5,481 nt of DNA from Flavobacteriaceae bacterium (GCA_016763595.1 JAESTN010000273.1:1-5481); one strand, 5' to 3'; shown: positions 1-5,481, numbered from the stretch's first letter. Translations and numbers: made by a program. The notes: generated by a model not told the origin, from the letters alone.

Positions 1-528
1 AAAGAAAGAGAGAAATTGGTGTATTTGTATTATCAAAACAATGAATTAGGGAAGGCAAAAATGCTTTTATCAGTGTTAGAAAAACAACGTCAATTGACTC
101 CGGGTTTACTAAATTTTAAAAAGAGGTTTATGAAAACAGTTTTAGTAGCGAAAGTTTCTGAAGTTAAAAAAGGATTGGACGATTTGATAAAAGAATTTGA
201 AACCAATAAAAGTTTTGAAACACTCTATAAAATACTAACTTTGTCGGTCAATACAAATACCAATATTTTATTGTCTTATAGTCAAATTGGATTGGAGTTA
301 TATCCAGCACAAGCATTTGTATATTTAATGAATGCAAAAGCGCTAAACCAAAAAAATAATTTCAAAAAAGCAATAGATCAATTAACCAATGGGATTGATT
401 TTGTCATTGATAACAATATGTTAGAAGCAGATTTTTATGATGAAATGGCTAAAAGTTATCTTGGATTAGGGAATAATAAGGAGGCAATAAAAAATAAAAA
501 TAAAGCGTTAGCACTACGTAAAAAATAA
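1..528 (+). CDS. Tetratricopeptide-repeat (TPR) protein, C-terminal part, cut by the left edge
   Basis: The reading frame is open from base 1 (first codons read K-E-R-E-K-L-V) and ends at TAA 526-528, so about 175 residues are visible and the true start lies outside the window. The TTG at 16-18 reads as an internal leucine codon. The visible part is mostly alpha-helical. Residues 3-29 (Y-Y-x-N-N-E-L-G-K-A), about 102-138 (A-K-A-L-N-x-K-N-N-F-K-K-A-I) and about 143-175 (M-A-K-S-Y-L-G-L-G-N-N-K-E-A-I) fit the TPR consensus of small and large hydrophobics with an A at position 20. The protein ends in a basic tail. TPR proteins are scaffolds for protein-protein contacts; no enzymatic motif is seen, and location cannot be judged without the N-terminus. 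It sits 7 bp upstream of the DUF4292 lipoprotein gene and surely shares its transcript, so a role in envelope biogenesis is a reasonable inference. The TPR assignment is fairly sure; the function is unknown. Confidence 0.85.
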   Translation, partial: KEREKLVYLYYQNNELGKAKMLLSVLEKQRQLTPGLLNFKKRFMKTVLVAKVSEVKKGLDDLIKEFETNKSFETLYKILTLSVNTNTNILLSYSQIGLELYPAQAFVYLMNAKALNQKNNFKKAIDQLTNGIDFVIDNNMLEADFYDEMAKSYLGLGNNKEAIKNKNKALALRKK

Positions 529-535
529 AAGTTTA

Positions 536-1315
536 ATGAAGTTTTTCAGATTCGTTTTAATAGTAATGATGGTATTTACATCTTGTAAATCCAAAAAAGG
601 AATTCTTGGTAGTACACCTATTGCTATTAAAAAGATGTCTGCTAGGAAAGTTTCTAAAAAACACCTTGCGACTTCTTTTGATAAAAAAACGATTGACGCA
701 CGGTTAAAGGTTGCTTATAAAAGTGATAAAGATAAGTATAACTTTAATGTAAAATTAAGAATAGATAAAGACAAAGTAATTTGGATAAACGTTGTCTATA
801 AAAGTGTAATTTTAGTTGCTAGAGCAAAAATTACTCCAAATTCTGTTCGGTATTACGAGAAAATCAATAAAACGTATTTCAATGGAGGTTTTGATGTATT
901 GGAAGAGATGTTAGGAGCAGAGGTGAATTTTAAGCAATTACAAAACATGTTGTTAGGTGAGGCTATTTTTGATTTAAAAGCCCAAAAATACAGTTCTGTG
1001 GTAGATAATGAAGCACATTTATTGGCCCCTGTTCAGCAACAAGCACTGTTTGATATTTTATTTTGGATCAATCCCGTTCATTTTAAATTAGACATGCAAA
1101 CAATAAAAAACAGTCAAAAAAACCAAGAATTAAAAGTTGGTTACAAGCATTATTCGAATAGCAATGGGGTGATTTTTCCGAAGAGAATTGAGATTAGAGC
1201 AAAAGAAAATGGTAGGTTTACCAATATTGATATCGATTATAAATCAGTAGTTTTTAATAAAAAGATCTCTATTCCTTTTAGGGTACCAAGAGGATATAAA
1301 CAAGTTGTGCTATAA
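536..1315 (+). CDS. DUF4292 lipoprotein, LolB-like fold suspected
   Basis: The 259-residue protein starts with a short basic-hydrophobic lipoprotein signal peptide. The lipobox V-F-T-S-C places the lipidated cysteine at residue 17, which fixes ATG 536 as the start. The residues after Cys17 are K-S-K-K, not the acidic surface-export signal known in Bacteroidota, so I infer anchoring with the protein facing the periplasm. From about residue 55 to 245 the pattern is that of alternating beta strands typical of Bacteroidota DUF4292 proteins: K-L-R-I (73-76), V-I-W-I-N-V (81-86), a helix at about 119-126, L-Q-N-M-L-L-G (135-141) and a C-terminal I-P-F-R-V-P (246-251). The order of strands, then an L-x-x-x-L-L-G helix, then more strands resembles E. 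coli LolB, the outer-membrane acceptor of lipoproteins from LolA. That is my pattern comparison, not a proven homology. The stop codon overlaps the start of the EnvC-like gene, so the two are co-translated. Family call is confident; the LolB role is inference. Confidence 0.88.
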   Translation: MKFFRFVLIVMMVFTSCKSKKGILGSTPIAIKKMSARKVSKKHLATSFDKKTIDARLKVAYKSDKDKYNFNVKLRIDKDKVIWINVVYKSVILVARAKITPNSVRYYEKINKTYFNGGFDVLEEMLGAEVNFKQLQNMLLGEAIFDLKAQKYSSVVDNEAHLLAPVQQQALFDILFWINPVHFKLDMQTIKNSQKNQELKVGYKHYSNSNGVIFPKRIEIRAKENGRFTNIDIDYKSVVFNKKISIPFRVPRGYKQVVL

Positions 1316-1317
1316 TG
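1313..1317 (+). promoter_or_regulatory. Overlapping stop/start (TAATG) coupling the DUF4292 and envC genes
   Basis: TAA 1313-1315 ends the lipoprotein and ATG 1315-1317 starts the EnvC-like protein, sharing one A. No purine-rich Shine-Dalgarno sequence precedes the ATG. Ribosomes that finish the first gene probably re-initiate on the second. The start is supported by the signal peptide that follows immediately. Confidence 0.65.
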
Positions 1318-2532
1318 AAGTTTTCTAAACTGTTTTTTTTCTTATGTATAGCTGCCACATTTTTAAATGTTGGAGGTTCTCAAGCGCAAACTAGAAAACA
1401 ACTAGAAGCCGAAAGGAAGAAAATAAAGCAAGAAATAGTGAAGGTAAATAGATTGTTATTTGCTACCCAAAAGAAAGGGAAAAATGCTTTAGAAGATCTA
1501 AAAGACATCAACCAGAAAATAACAACAAGAACAAGTTATATCAACTTAATACAGAAAGAGTCTTCGCTTCTTTCTTCAGAAATTAATCAGAATCAAAAAG
1601 TAATTACCAAGCTTCAGAAAAAGCTAGAAACGTTAAAGAAAGATTACGCAGAGATGATTTTTAAATCATATAAAAGCAAATCTAAACAAAGTCAGTTGTT
1701 ATTTTTAATGTCTTCTCAAAACTTCCAGCAAGCATATAAACGCCTGCAGTATATGAAGCAATATACCAAGTTTAGAAAAAAACAAGGAGAGGAAATTGGC
1801 ATACAATCTAGTCTTATTGTACAGTTTAATGATTCTCTTTTGTTTAAAAGACAAGAAAAAGACACCTTGATAAAGGTTGAAGAATCAGAAAAATTAAAGA
1901 TAGAGTCGGATAAAAAGGACAAAGAAAAATTGGTTTCTCAAATTAATAGAAGAGCAAGCAAGTATAAAAGAGAGATTCGAGTAAAACAGAAAGAAGAACG
2001 AAGAATTGCAAATAAAATTGATGACATTATTAAAGCTGCAATTGCAAAATCGAATAGAAATAAAGCAAATAAAAATGCGAAGGGGTTTGCGTTAACACCA
2101 GAAGCGAAAGCATTGGCTAAAAGATTTGAACAAAATAAAGGAAAACTTCCTTGGCCAGTAACAAATGGTTTAGTGGTTAGAAGGTTTGGTACCCAGCCTC
2201 ACCCAACGCTTGGCGGAATTACGATTACAAGTTCTGGGTTGCATATTGGAACAAACAAAGGAACCTATGCAAAAAGTGTTTTTAATGGTAAAGTGTTAGC
2301 TGTTCAGTTGCTTTCTGGAGGAAAAAAAGCAGTCTTAGTACAGCATGGAAATTATATTACCACCTATAATAATTTAGAAACTTTATCGGTTAAAAAAGGG
2401 GATACGATTATTACAGGACAAACAATAGGTAAAATATTCACCAATAAAGTCACAGGGAAAACTACGTTAATTTTTGTGTTGCATAAAGAAACCCAAAGAC
2501 AAAACCCTAAATACTGGTTATTAAAAAGATAG
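1315..2532 (+). CDS. envC: EnvC-like murein hydrolase activator (coiled coil + degenerate LytM/M23 domain)
   Basis: The 405-residue protein begins with a Sec signal peptide (K-F-S-K followed by a hydrophobic run to about 20) and a likely signal peptidase I site after S-Q-A (residue 24), so it acts in the periplasm. Residues 26-120 and about 176-245 are charged, heptad-like coiled coils. Between them lies the conserved F-Q-Q-A-Y-K-R-L-Q-Y-M-K-Q-Y segment (137-150) typical of EnvC proteins. A K/N-rich linker (244-258) leads to the LytM domain, which opens at G-K-L-P-W-P-V (276-282) and runs to the C-terminus. In active M23 peptidases zinc is held by HxxxD and the second His of HxH. Here H310 remains but the Asp is N314, the usual His of Y-x-H-L is N353, and H-L-H-F is T384-L-I-F. 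I therefore infer a non-hydrolytic activator: in known systems EnvC, recruited by FtsEX through its coiled coil, switches on cell-wall amidases at the septum. No amidase or ftsEX gene is visible. The start overlaps the upstream stop, implying translational coupling. Confidence 0.9.
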   Translation: MKFSKLFFFLCIAATFLNVGGSQAQTRKQLEAERKKIKQEIVKVNRLLFATQKKGKNALEDLKDINQKITTRTSYINLIQKESSLLSSEINQNQKVITKLQKKLETLKKDYAEMIFKSYKSKSKQSQLLFLMSSQNFQQAYKRLQYMKQYTKFRKKQGEEIGIQSSLIVQFNDSLLFKRQEKDTLIKVEESEKLKIESDKKDKEKLVSQINRRASKYKREIRVKQKEERRIANKIDDIIKAAIAKSNRNKANKNAKGFALTPEAKALAKRFEQNKGKLPWPVTNGLVVRRFGTQPHPTLGGITITSSGLHIGTNKGTYAKSVFNGKVLAVQLLSGGKKAVLVQHGNYITTYNNLETLSVKKGDTIITGQTIGKIFTNKVTGKTTLIFVLHKETQRQNPKYWLLKR

Positions 2533-2541
2533 TTAGCTTTT
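2524..2541. terminator. Weak bidirectional hairpin across the convergent stop codons
   Basis: AAAAG (2524-2528) and CTTTT (2537-2541) are perfect complements around an 8-base loop that contains the end of the envC stop codon (TAG, 2530-2532) and all of the oxidoreductase stop codon (TTA, 2533-2535). On the plus strand a run of seven T follows shortly after (2547-2553). On the minus strand the right arm itself runs into T5. The stem is only 5 bp and AT-rich, so it would be a poor intrinsic terminator on its own. It is listed because it is the only candidate where two transcripts collide. Confidence 0.3.
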
Positions 2542-4122
2542 CATAATTTTTTTAAGTACGTTTTTCTTCGTAATTACTGCCGAAGTCAACACACCAGAAA
2601 ATAATGCAGCGGCAACCCCAGCAGAAACAATATCTTGTCCTGTTAAATAGAAGTTTTTAATTGGTGTTCTTGGTTGTAAAAAACGTTGCCTAAATCTTTT
2701 TGGTGTATGATCTAGTCCATAAATCTCTCCTTTTTCGTAATTCACAAAATGTTGAGTTGTTAAGGGGGTTGAAAGCTCGTAACAGTCAATTTTTCCTTTT
2801 ACTTGTGGTATTTGTTTGTATAGTTCTTCCAATAAACGCTTCGAAATTTTTTCTTTTAAAGCAGTGTACTCATCACCGCGTTTCATCCATTTAGTTCCAT
2901 TCCAATTTTCAAAAATAGCATAGGGTAAAAGCGTTATAATATCAATGGTGCTTTTGCCTGGGTATCTGTTTGGCCAATCTGGATCTTTTGCAGATGGAAA
3001 CGAAACATAAACAACAGGAAACGGACTGTCTATATCTTTTAAATAACGATCGACACAGGCATCATGATCTAACTCTTCTGGATAGATCCAAAGATTTGTT
3101 TTAGGAAGCTCTAATTCTTCTGGTGACCCATTTAAACCAATATATAAACAAGCATGTGAAACAGATGGAGTTACTTTTTCTAATTGTTTATTGAATTGAT
3201 GTTTTATAACCGAACTTGATGGTAGTAATTTTTTATAGGTGGTAATTACTCCTGCGCCACTAATAATGTTTCTCGCTTTAAATATTTTTCCATCAGCCAT
3301 TTTTACCCCAATGGCTTTGTTGTTTTCAATGATAACTTCTTCTACCTCTGCGCTAATTAATATGGTTCCACCAGCTTGTTCTATAACTTTATCCGTTGTT
3401 TTAGAAATTTGAGAAGATCCGCCAATAGGGAAACTTGCGCCATCAAAATAATGTCTAGCAACAGATGCGTGCATGGTAAAGCTACTTTGTTTAGGTGGCA
3501 ATCCATAATCTCCATATTGCCCAGAAAGTACTTTTATTAGCTCTTGGTTTTTTGTGATCGAACTTAAAACCTGGTAGGTAGTTTTGTCAGAGAATTTTAA
3601 AAAAGGCTTTCGCATGTAGTTTCCAAAAAGGGTACTTACAAATTTTGGAACCGCCTTTTCCATGTAAAAACGTTGACTTGCTTTTGTCGCTTCAAAAACC
3701 AAGCTCACATAGGTGTTAATTGCCTCTTTCTCGTCAGGAAAATATTCGTATAATTTCTCTTTAAAATTGGTCGTCCCTTTTACAAAATCGTAGCTTTTTT
3801 GTCCAATGATGATTTTATCATACACCGTTCCCATGTCTGCCCATTTTAACTGTCCATCGGTAACATAATCAAATACTTTTTTTACGACAGAAGTTGGTCT
3901 TTGAACATCACCAATATAATGTATTCCAACATCCCATTCATATCCTTTTCTTTTAAAAACATGCGTAAATCCACCGGCTGTATAGTGTTTTTCTAAGACA
4001 AGAACTTTTTGCCCTTCTTTTGCTAAAATTGCAGCGGTCGTTAAACTTCCCATTCCAGAACCAATAATTATGGCATCGTAAGAATTGGCTAAAGTTGGAT
4101 TTTTCTTGTAAGATTGGATCAT
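2533..4122 (-). CDS. FAD-dependent oxidoreductase, phytoene desaturase / retinol saturase (RetSat, CrtISO) type
   Basis: This 529-residue flavoprotein has a near N-terminal Rossmann fold: Y-D-A-I-I-I-G-S-G-M-G-S (15-26) with the ribose-binding acidic residue E44 at the end of the second strand. The third glycine of GxGxxG is serine (S26). Next come the family signature H-Y-T-A-G-G (46-51) and D-V-G-I-H-Y-I-G (64-71), characteristic of all-trans-retinol 13,14-reductase and carotenoid isomerase relatives. The C-terminal FAD motif N-F-Y-L-T-G-Q-D-I (490-498) is followed by a hydrophobic helix, A-G-V-A-A-A-L-F-S-G (501-510). Length is normal and no frame break is seen. The family saturates, desaturates or isomerises conjugated polyenes, usually at membranes. 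No carotenoid genes are adjacent, so the substrate is unknown and could be a carotenoid, another polyene or an unrelated lipid. The start is fixed by the Rossmann fold; a T8 tract rather than a ribosome-binding site precedes the ATG. It is the last of three leftward genes and ends flush against envC. Confidence 0.88.
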   Translation of the reverse strand: MIQSYKKNPTLANSYDAIIIGSGMGSLTTAAILAKEGQKVLVLEKHYTAGGFTHVFKRKGYEWDVGIHYIGDVQRPTSVVKKVFDYVTDGQLKWADMGTVYDKIIIGQKSYDFVKGTTNFKEKLYEYFPDEKEAINTYVSLVFEATKASQRFYMEKAVPKFVSTLFGNYMRKPFLKFSDKTTYQVLSSITKNQELIKVLSGQYGDYGLPPKQSSFTMHASVARHYFDGASFPIGGSSQISKTTDKVIEQAGGTILISAEVEEVIIENNKAIGVKMADGKIFKARNIISGAGVITTYKKLLPSSSVIKHQFNKQLEKVTPSVSHACLYIGLNGSPEELELPKTNLWIYPEELDHDACVDRYLKDIDSPFPVVYVSFPSAKDPDWPNRYPGKSTIDIITLLPYAIFENWNGTKWMKRGDEYTALKEKISKRLLEELYKQIPQVKGKIDCYELSTPLTTQHFVNYEKGEIYGLDHTPKRFRQRFLQPRTPIKNFYLTGQDIVSAGVAAALFSGVLTSAVITKKNVLKKIMKS

Positions 4123-4152
4123 AAAAAAAAGTAAGAGCGTATATTAGTCTAG

Positions 4153-4160
4153 CGAATATA
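4153..4160 (-). promoter_or_regulatory. Possible -7 element for the oxidoreductase gene (weak)
   Basis: Read on the minus strand, this is TATATTCG, one mismatch from the Bacteroidota -7 consensus TAnnTTTG. It lies 30 bases upstream of the oxidoreductase ATG. No TTTG-like -33 element is found at the expected distance upstream. In such AT-rich DNA a one-mismatch hit may be chance. Read-through from the thioesterase gene is at least as likely. Confidence 0.22.
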
Positions 4161-4170
4161 CAATCTTAAT

Positions 4171-4193
4171 TTTTTAGAATGATTCCGTAAAAA
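4171..4193. repeat. Imperfect inverted repeat between the thioesterase and oxidoreductase genes
   Basis: TTTTTA-GAAT (4171-4180) and ATTC-CG-TAAAAA (4182-4193) form a 10-bp dyad interrupted only by a two-base CG bulge and a one-base centre. In thioesterase mRNA it begins about 8 bases after the stop codon and could fold as an AU-rich hairpin. No clear U-tract follows, so as an intrinsic terminator it is weak. It lies just upstream of the weak -7 candidate, so it could also be an operator site. This is structure seen in sequence with no proven role. Confidence 0.3.
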
Positions 4194-4201
4194 TAGTATT
4201 G

Positions 4202-4711
4202 TTAATTGAACAAAGCTTTCAATTCGGTAGCATCATCTGGATTCATTTTTCCTGATAAAATTAAGCTTAACTGTTTTCTACGTAAAGCGCCATCAAAACG
4301 TTCTTTTTCTAAAGGGGTTTCAGGAACAATTTGTGCAACAGGAATTGGGCTACCCGTTTCATCTACAGCTACAAATGTGTAGATGCCTTCATTTGCTCTT
4401 GTTCTTAAGCCAGATTCTCTATCTTCTATCCAAACATCTACATATACTTCCATAGATGATTTAAAAGCCCTAGAAACTTTCGCTTCTACAGTTACAACAC
4501 TACCAACGGGTACTGCTTTTGCAAAAGAAACATGATTTACAGATGCAGTAACTACAATTCTTCTAGAATGACGTCGTGCTGCAATACTACAAGCTCTATC
4601 CATTCTTGCTAGTAATTCACCACCAAATAAATTATTCAAAGGATTTGTTTCAGCAGGTAAAACTAAATCTGTTAAAATAGTTACAGATTCTTTTGGAGTT
4701 TTTGGGCTCAT
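4202..4711 (-). CDS. Acyl-CoA thioesterase, hot-dog fold (YciA/BACH type)
   Basis: The 169-residue single hot-dog protein hydrolyses acyl-CoA to free fatty acid and CoA, by family, in the cytoplasm. It shows the family hallmarks in order: the L-P-A-E-T-N-P-L-N segment (18-26) with the conserved Asn (N23), L-F-G-G-E-L-L-A-R-M-D (28-38) with the catalytic Asp (D38), V-V-T-A-S-V (53-58), V-S-F (61-63), P-V-G-S-V-V (68-73), S-S-M-E-V (85-89) and the Y-T-F-V-A-V-D strand (111-117). In BACH/YciA enzymes the equivalent Asn and Asp come from neighbouring subunits, so it should work as a dimer or a trimer of dimers. The last 35 residues form a helical, charged extension beyond the hot-dog core. No signal peptide is present. 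A TAnnTTTG promoter element lies 26 bases upstream of the ATG, suggesting its own transcription start. Chain-length preference cannot be read from the sequence. Its pairing with the downstream oxidoreductase may or may not be functional. Confidence 0.93.
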   Translation of the reverse strand: MSPKTPKESVTILTDLVLPAETNPLNNLFGGELLARMDRACSIAARRHSRRIVVTASVNHVSFAKAVPVGSVVTVEAKVSRAFKSSMEVYVDVWIEDRESGLRTRANEGIYTFVAVDETGSPIPVAQIVPETPLEKERFDGALRRKQLSLILSGKMNPDDATELKALFN

Positions 4712-4736
4712 CAGAAAAAAGATTTTAAATTTTCCG

Positions 4737-4744
4737 CAAAGATA
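4737..4744 (-). promoter_or_regulatory. Bacteroidota-type -7 promoter element of the thioesterase gene
   Basis: The minus strand reads TATCTTTG, an exact match to the Bacteroidota primary-sigma -7 consensus TAnnTTTG. It stands 25 bases before the thioesterase ATG, giving a short leader of roughly 20 bases. The -33 element (TTTG or TTG) is not evident at the usual spacing of about 19-21 bases. The element may therefore need an activator, or the thioesterase may be partly transcribed from the SPOR gene. No Shine-Dalgarno sequence is visible in the leader. Confidence 0.5.
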
Positions 4745-4747
4745 AGT

Positions 4748-4767
4748 AATAACAGGCTAATGTTATT
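4748..4767. repeat. Perfect 7-bp inverted repeat next to the thioesterase promoter
   Basis: AATAACA (4748-4754) and TGTTATT (4761-4767) are perfect complements separated by six bases (GGCTAA). The repeat lies 26 bases downstream of the SPOR stop codon and starts three bases upstream of the -7 element, inside the promoter spacer. No T-run follows on the minus strand, so it is not a typical intrinsic terminator. A binding site for a dimeric regulator is a plausible alternative. No regulator gene is visible nearby to assign to it. Confidence 0.4.
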
Positions 4768-4793
4768 GAAGTATTCGTATTAAAAAGGAAAAA

Positions 4794-5481
4794 TTAGTAT
4801 AATTTCTTTATTAATAACCAAGCGTCTTCAGAAACGTTGTATCTAATATTTGCTAAGGTTTTATACGCTTCAGTTCTAGTTTCGTGACTCGAATAAATAA
4901 CTTGAGTTAAGCCCCATTTATTCTTTCCGATAATTTCTGCTTTAAACCCTTTGGCTTTCAGTTGCTTTAATTTTTTCACAGCATTTTCATGGAATTCAAA
5001 AGCACCAGCAACAATATGAAAGTTCTTAGGAGTTTCTTTTGAAACGTTTAATTGAATTGTTGGTAACGGGTTGTCTATTACAAAAGTTGCCGATTGAATT
5101 TTCTTTTCAACAGCTTGTTGTTGTTTGGCATATTGCTCTTGTAATTGATTTGTTTGATATCCATTCCAGCCAATAACTCCAACCGTAAAAACAATAGCGG
5201 CAGCAGCAGCATATTTAACAATCCCACTAACTCTTTTTTGAGCTACAACAACAGGAGCTAATTTTTCAACTTGCGTTTTATATTCTAATCGTTTTATTGC
5301 AGGAGAGCTTAAGGCACTCATTCCAAACGTTTCTGTTAAGTAATTCGTAACCGTATTTGGCTCAAACGTAATTTGTTGCTCACTATTTAAAGATAAACTA
5401 CCAACTTTACCAATACCTACAGATTCAGTTTGTAACTGAGTAGTCCAACTTTTTACAATAGCAGCAATTTTTTGGTTTGCT
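4794..5481 (-). CDS. HU-CCDC81 and SPOR domain membrane protein, N-terminus cut by the right edge
   Basis: On the minus strand the frame is open to base 5481, showing 228 residues before TAA 4796-4794. The ATG at 5321 is internal: the 53 codons upstream read as conserved protein. Residues 1-63 carry the end of an HU-CCDC81 domain: A-N-Q-K-I, then G-I-G-K-V-G-S-L-S-L-N (22-32), I-T-F-E-P-N (37-42), N-Y-L-T-E-T-F-G (46-53) and S-S-P-A-I-K-R. A linker leads to one transmembrane helix at about 84-104 (Y-A-A-A-A-A-I-V-F then V-G-V-I-G-W), a short Q/E/K-rich coiled segment (about 111-129), and a C-terminal SPOR domain (152-228) opening F-H-I-V-A-G-A-F and ending W-L-L-I-K-K-L-Y. SPOR domains bind glycan strands lacking stem peptides, found at septa. 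I infer a cytoplasmic HU-like part and a periplasmic SPOR part in one inner-membrane protein. The HU-like domain has no proven DNA-binding role here. Related full-length proteins have about 300 residues or more. Confidence 0.88.
   Translation of the reverse strand, partial: ANQKIAAIVKSWTTQLQTESVGIGKVGSLSLNSEQQITFEPNTVTNYLTETFGMSALSSPAIKRLEYKTQVEKLAPVVVAQKRVSGIVKYAAAAAIVFTVGVIGWNGYQTNQLQEQYAKQQQAVEKKIQSATFVIDNPLPTIQLNVSKETPKNFHIVAGAFEFHENAVKKLKQLKAKGFKAEIIGKNKWGLTQVIYSSHETRTEAYKTLANIRYNVSEDAWLLIKKLY

Noticed and set aside
16..18. TTG as the start of the TPR gene
   Set aside because: The frame is open to base 1 and the upstream codons continue the same helix, so the gene is cut by the window edge.
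536..1330. The near-identical starts ATGAAGTTTT at 536 and 1315 as a repeat or duplication
   Set aside because: Both simply encode a signal peptide beginning M-K-F; the similarity ends after about ten bases.
1716..1922. Minus-strand open frame of 68 codons
   Set aside because: It lies entirely inside the coiled-coil part of the EnvC-like gene, is rich in Ser/Phe/Cys as expected from the reverse of Lys/Glu-rich coding sequence, and shows no domain or start signal.
2239..2529. An active M23 endopeptidase
   Set aside because: Asp of HxxxD and both His of H-L-H-F are replaced, so catalysis by the usual zinc mechanism is unlikely.
2700..2894. Plus-strand open frame of 64 codons
   Set aside because: It lies antisense within the well-supported oxidoreductase gene and has no recognisable protein features; it is a shadow of that gene.
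2533..4122. Naming the oxidoreductase crtI (phytoene desaturase)
   Set aside because: The N-terminal signature is nearer to the RetSat/CrtISO branch and no crt genes are nearby, so the specific name is not supported.

Overview
This window looks like a chromosomal segment from a Bacteroidota bacterium, most likely a member of the Flavobacteriaceae. The DNA is AT-rich, the genes lack Shine-Dalgarno sequences, one promoter element has the Bacteroidota TAnnTTTG form, and several protein types are typical of the group (a DUF4292 lipoprotein and an HU-CCDC81/SPOR membrane protein). It contains six protein-coding genes and no RNA genes, insertion sequences, CRISPR arrays or obvious horizontally acquired DNA. 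The genes at both ends are cut by the window edges.

Left half, plus strand (1-2532): a tightly packed three-gene operon. It holds the C-terminal part of a tetratricopeptide-repeat (TPR) protein, a DUF4292 outer-membrane-type lipoprotein whose sequence pattern resembles LolB, and an EnvC-like murein hydrolase activator. The EnvC-like protein has a signal peptide, long coiled coils and a degenerate LytM/M23 domain. The gap between the first two genes is 7 bp, and the lipoprotein stop overlaps the envC start (TAATG). The operon therefore appears devoted to the cell envelope: probably lipoprotein handling and control of peptidoglycan cleavage at division.

Right half, minus strand (2533-5481): three genes transcribed leftward. 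In transcription order they are an HU-CCDC81/SPOR transmembrane protein (N-terminus beyond the right edge), a YciA/BACH-type hot-dog acyl-CoA thioesterase, and a FAD-dependent oxidoreductase of the phytoene desaturase/retinol saturase type. The 82-bp and 79-bp gaps between them hold a good -7 promoter element in front of the thioesterase, two inverted repeats, and a much weaker promoter candidate. The thioesterase and oxidoreductase may therefore be transcribed separately from the SPOR gene.

The two blocks meet tail to tail with no bases between the stop codons. A short AAAAG-N8-CTTTT palindrome straddles both stops. Two of the six genes (EnvC-like and SPOR) bind or regulate the peptidoglycan layer, so the region reads as an ordinary core envelope and lipid locus. 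I see no convincing undescribed system. The points most worth following are the LolB-like lipoprotein beside EnvC, the loss of zinc ligands in the EnvC LytM domain, the unknown substrate of the RetSat-like enzyme, and the SPOR gene whose internal ATG could be mistaken for a start.
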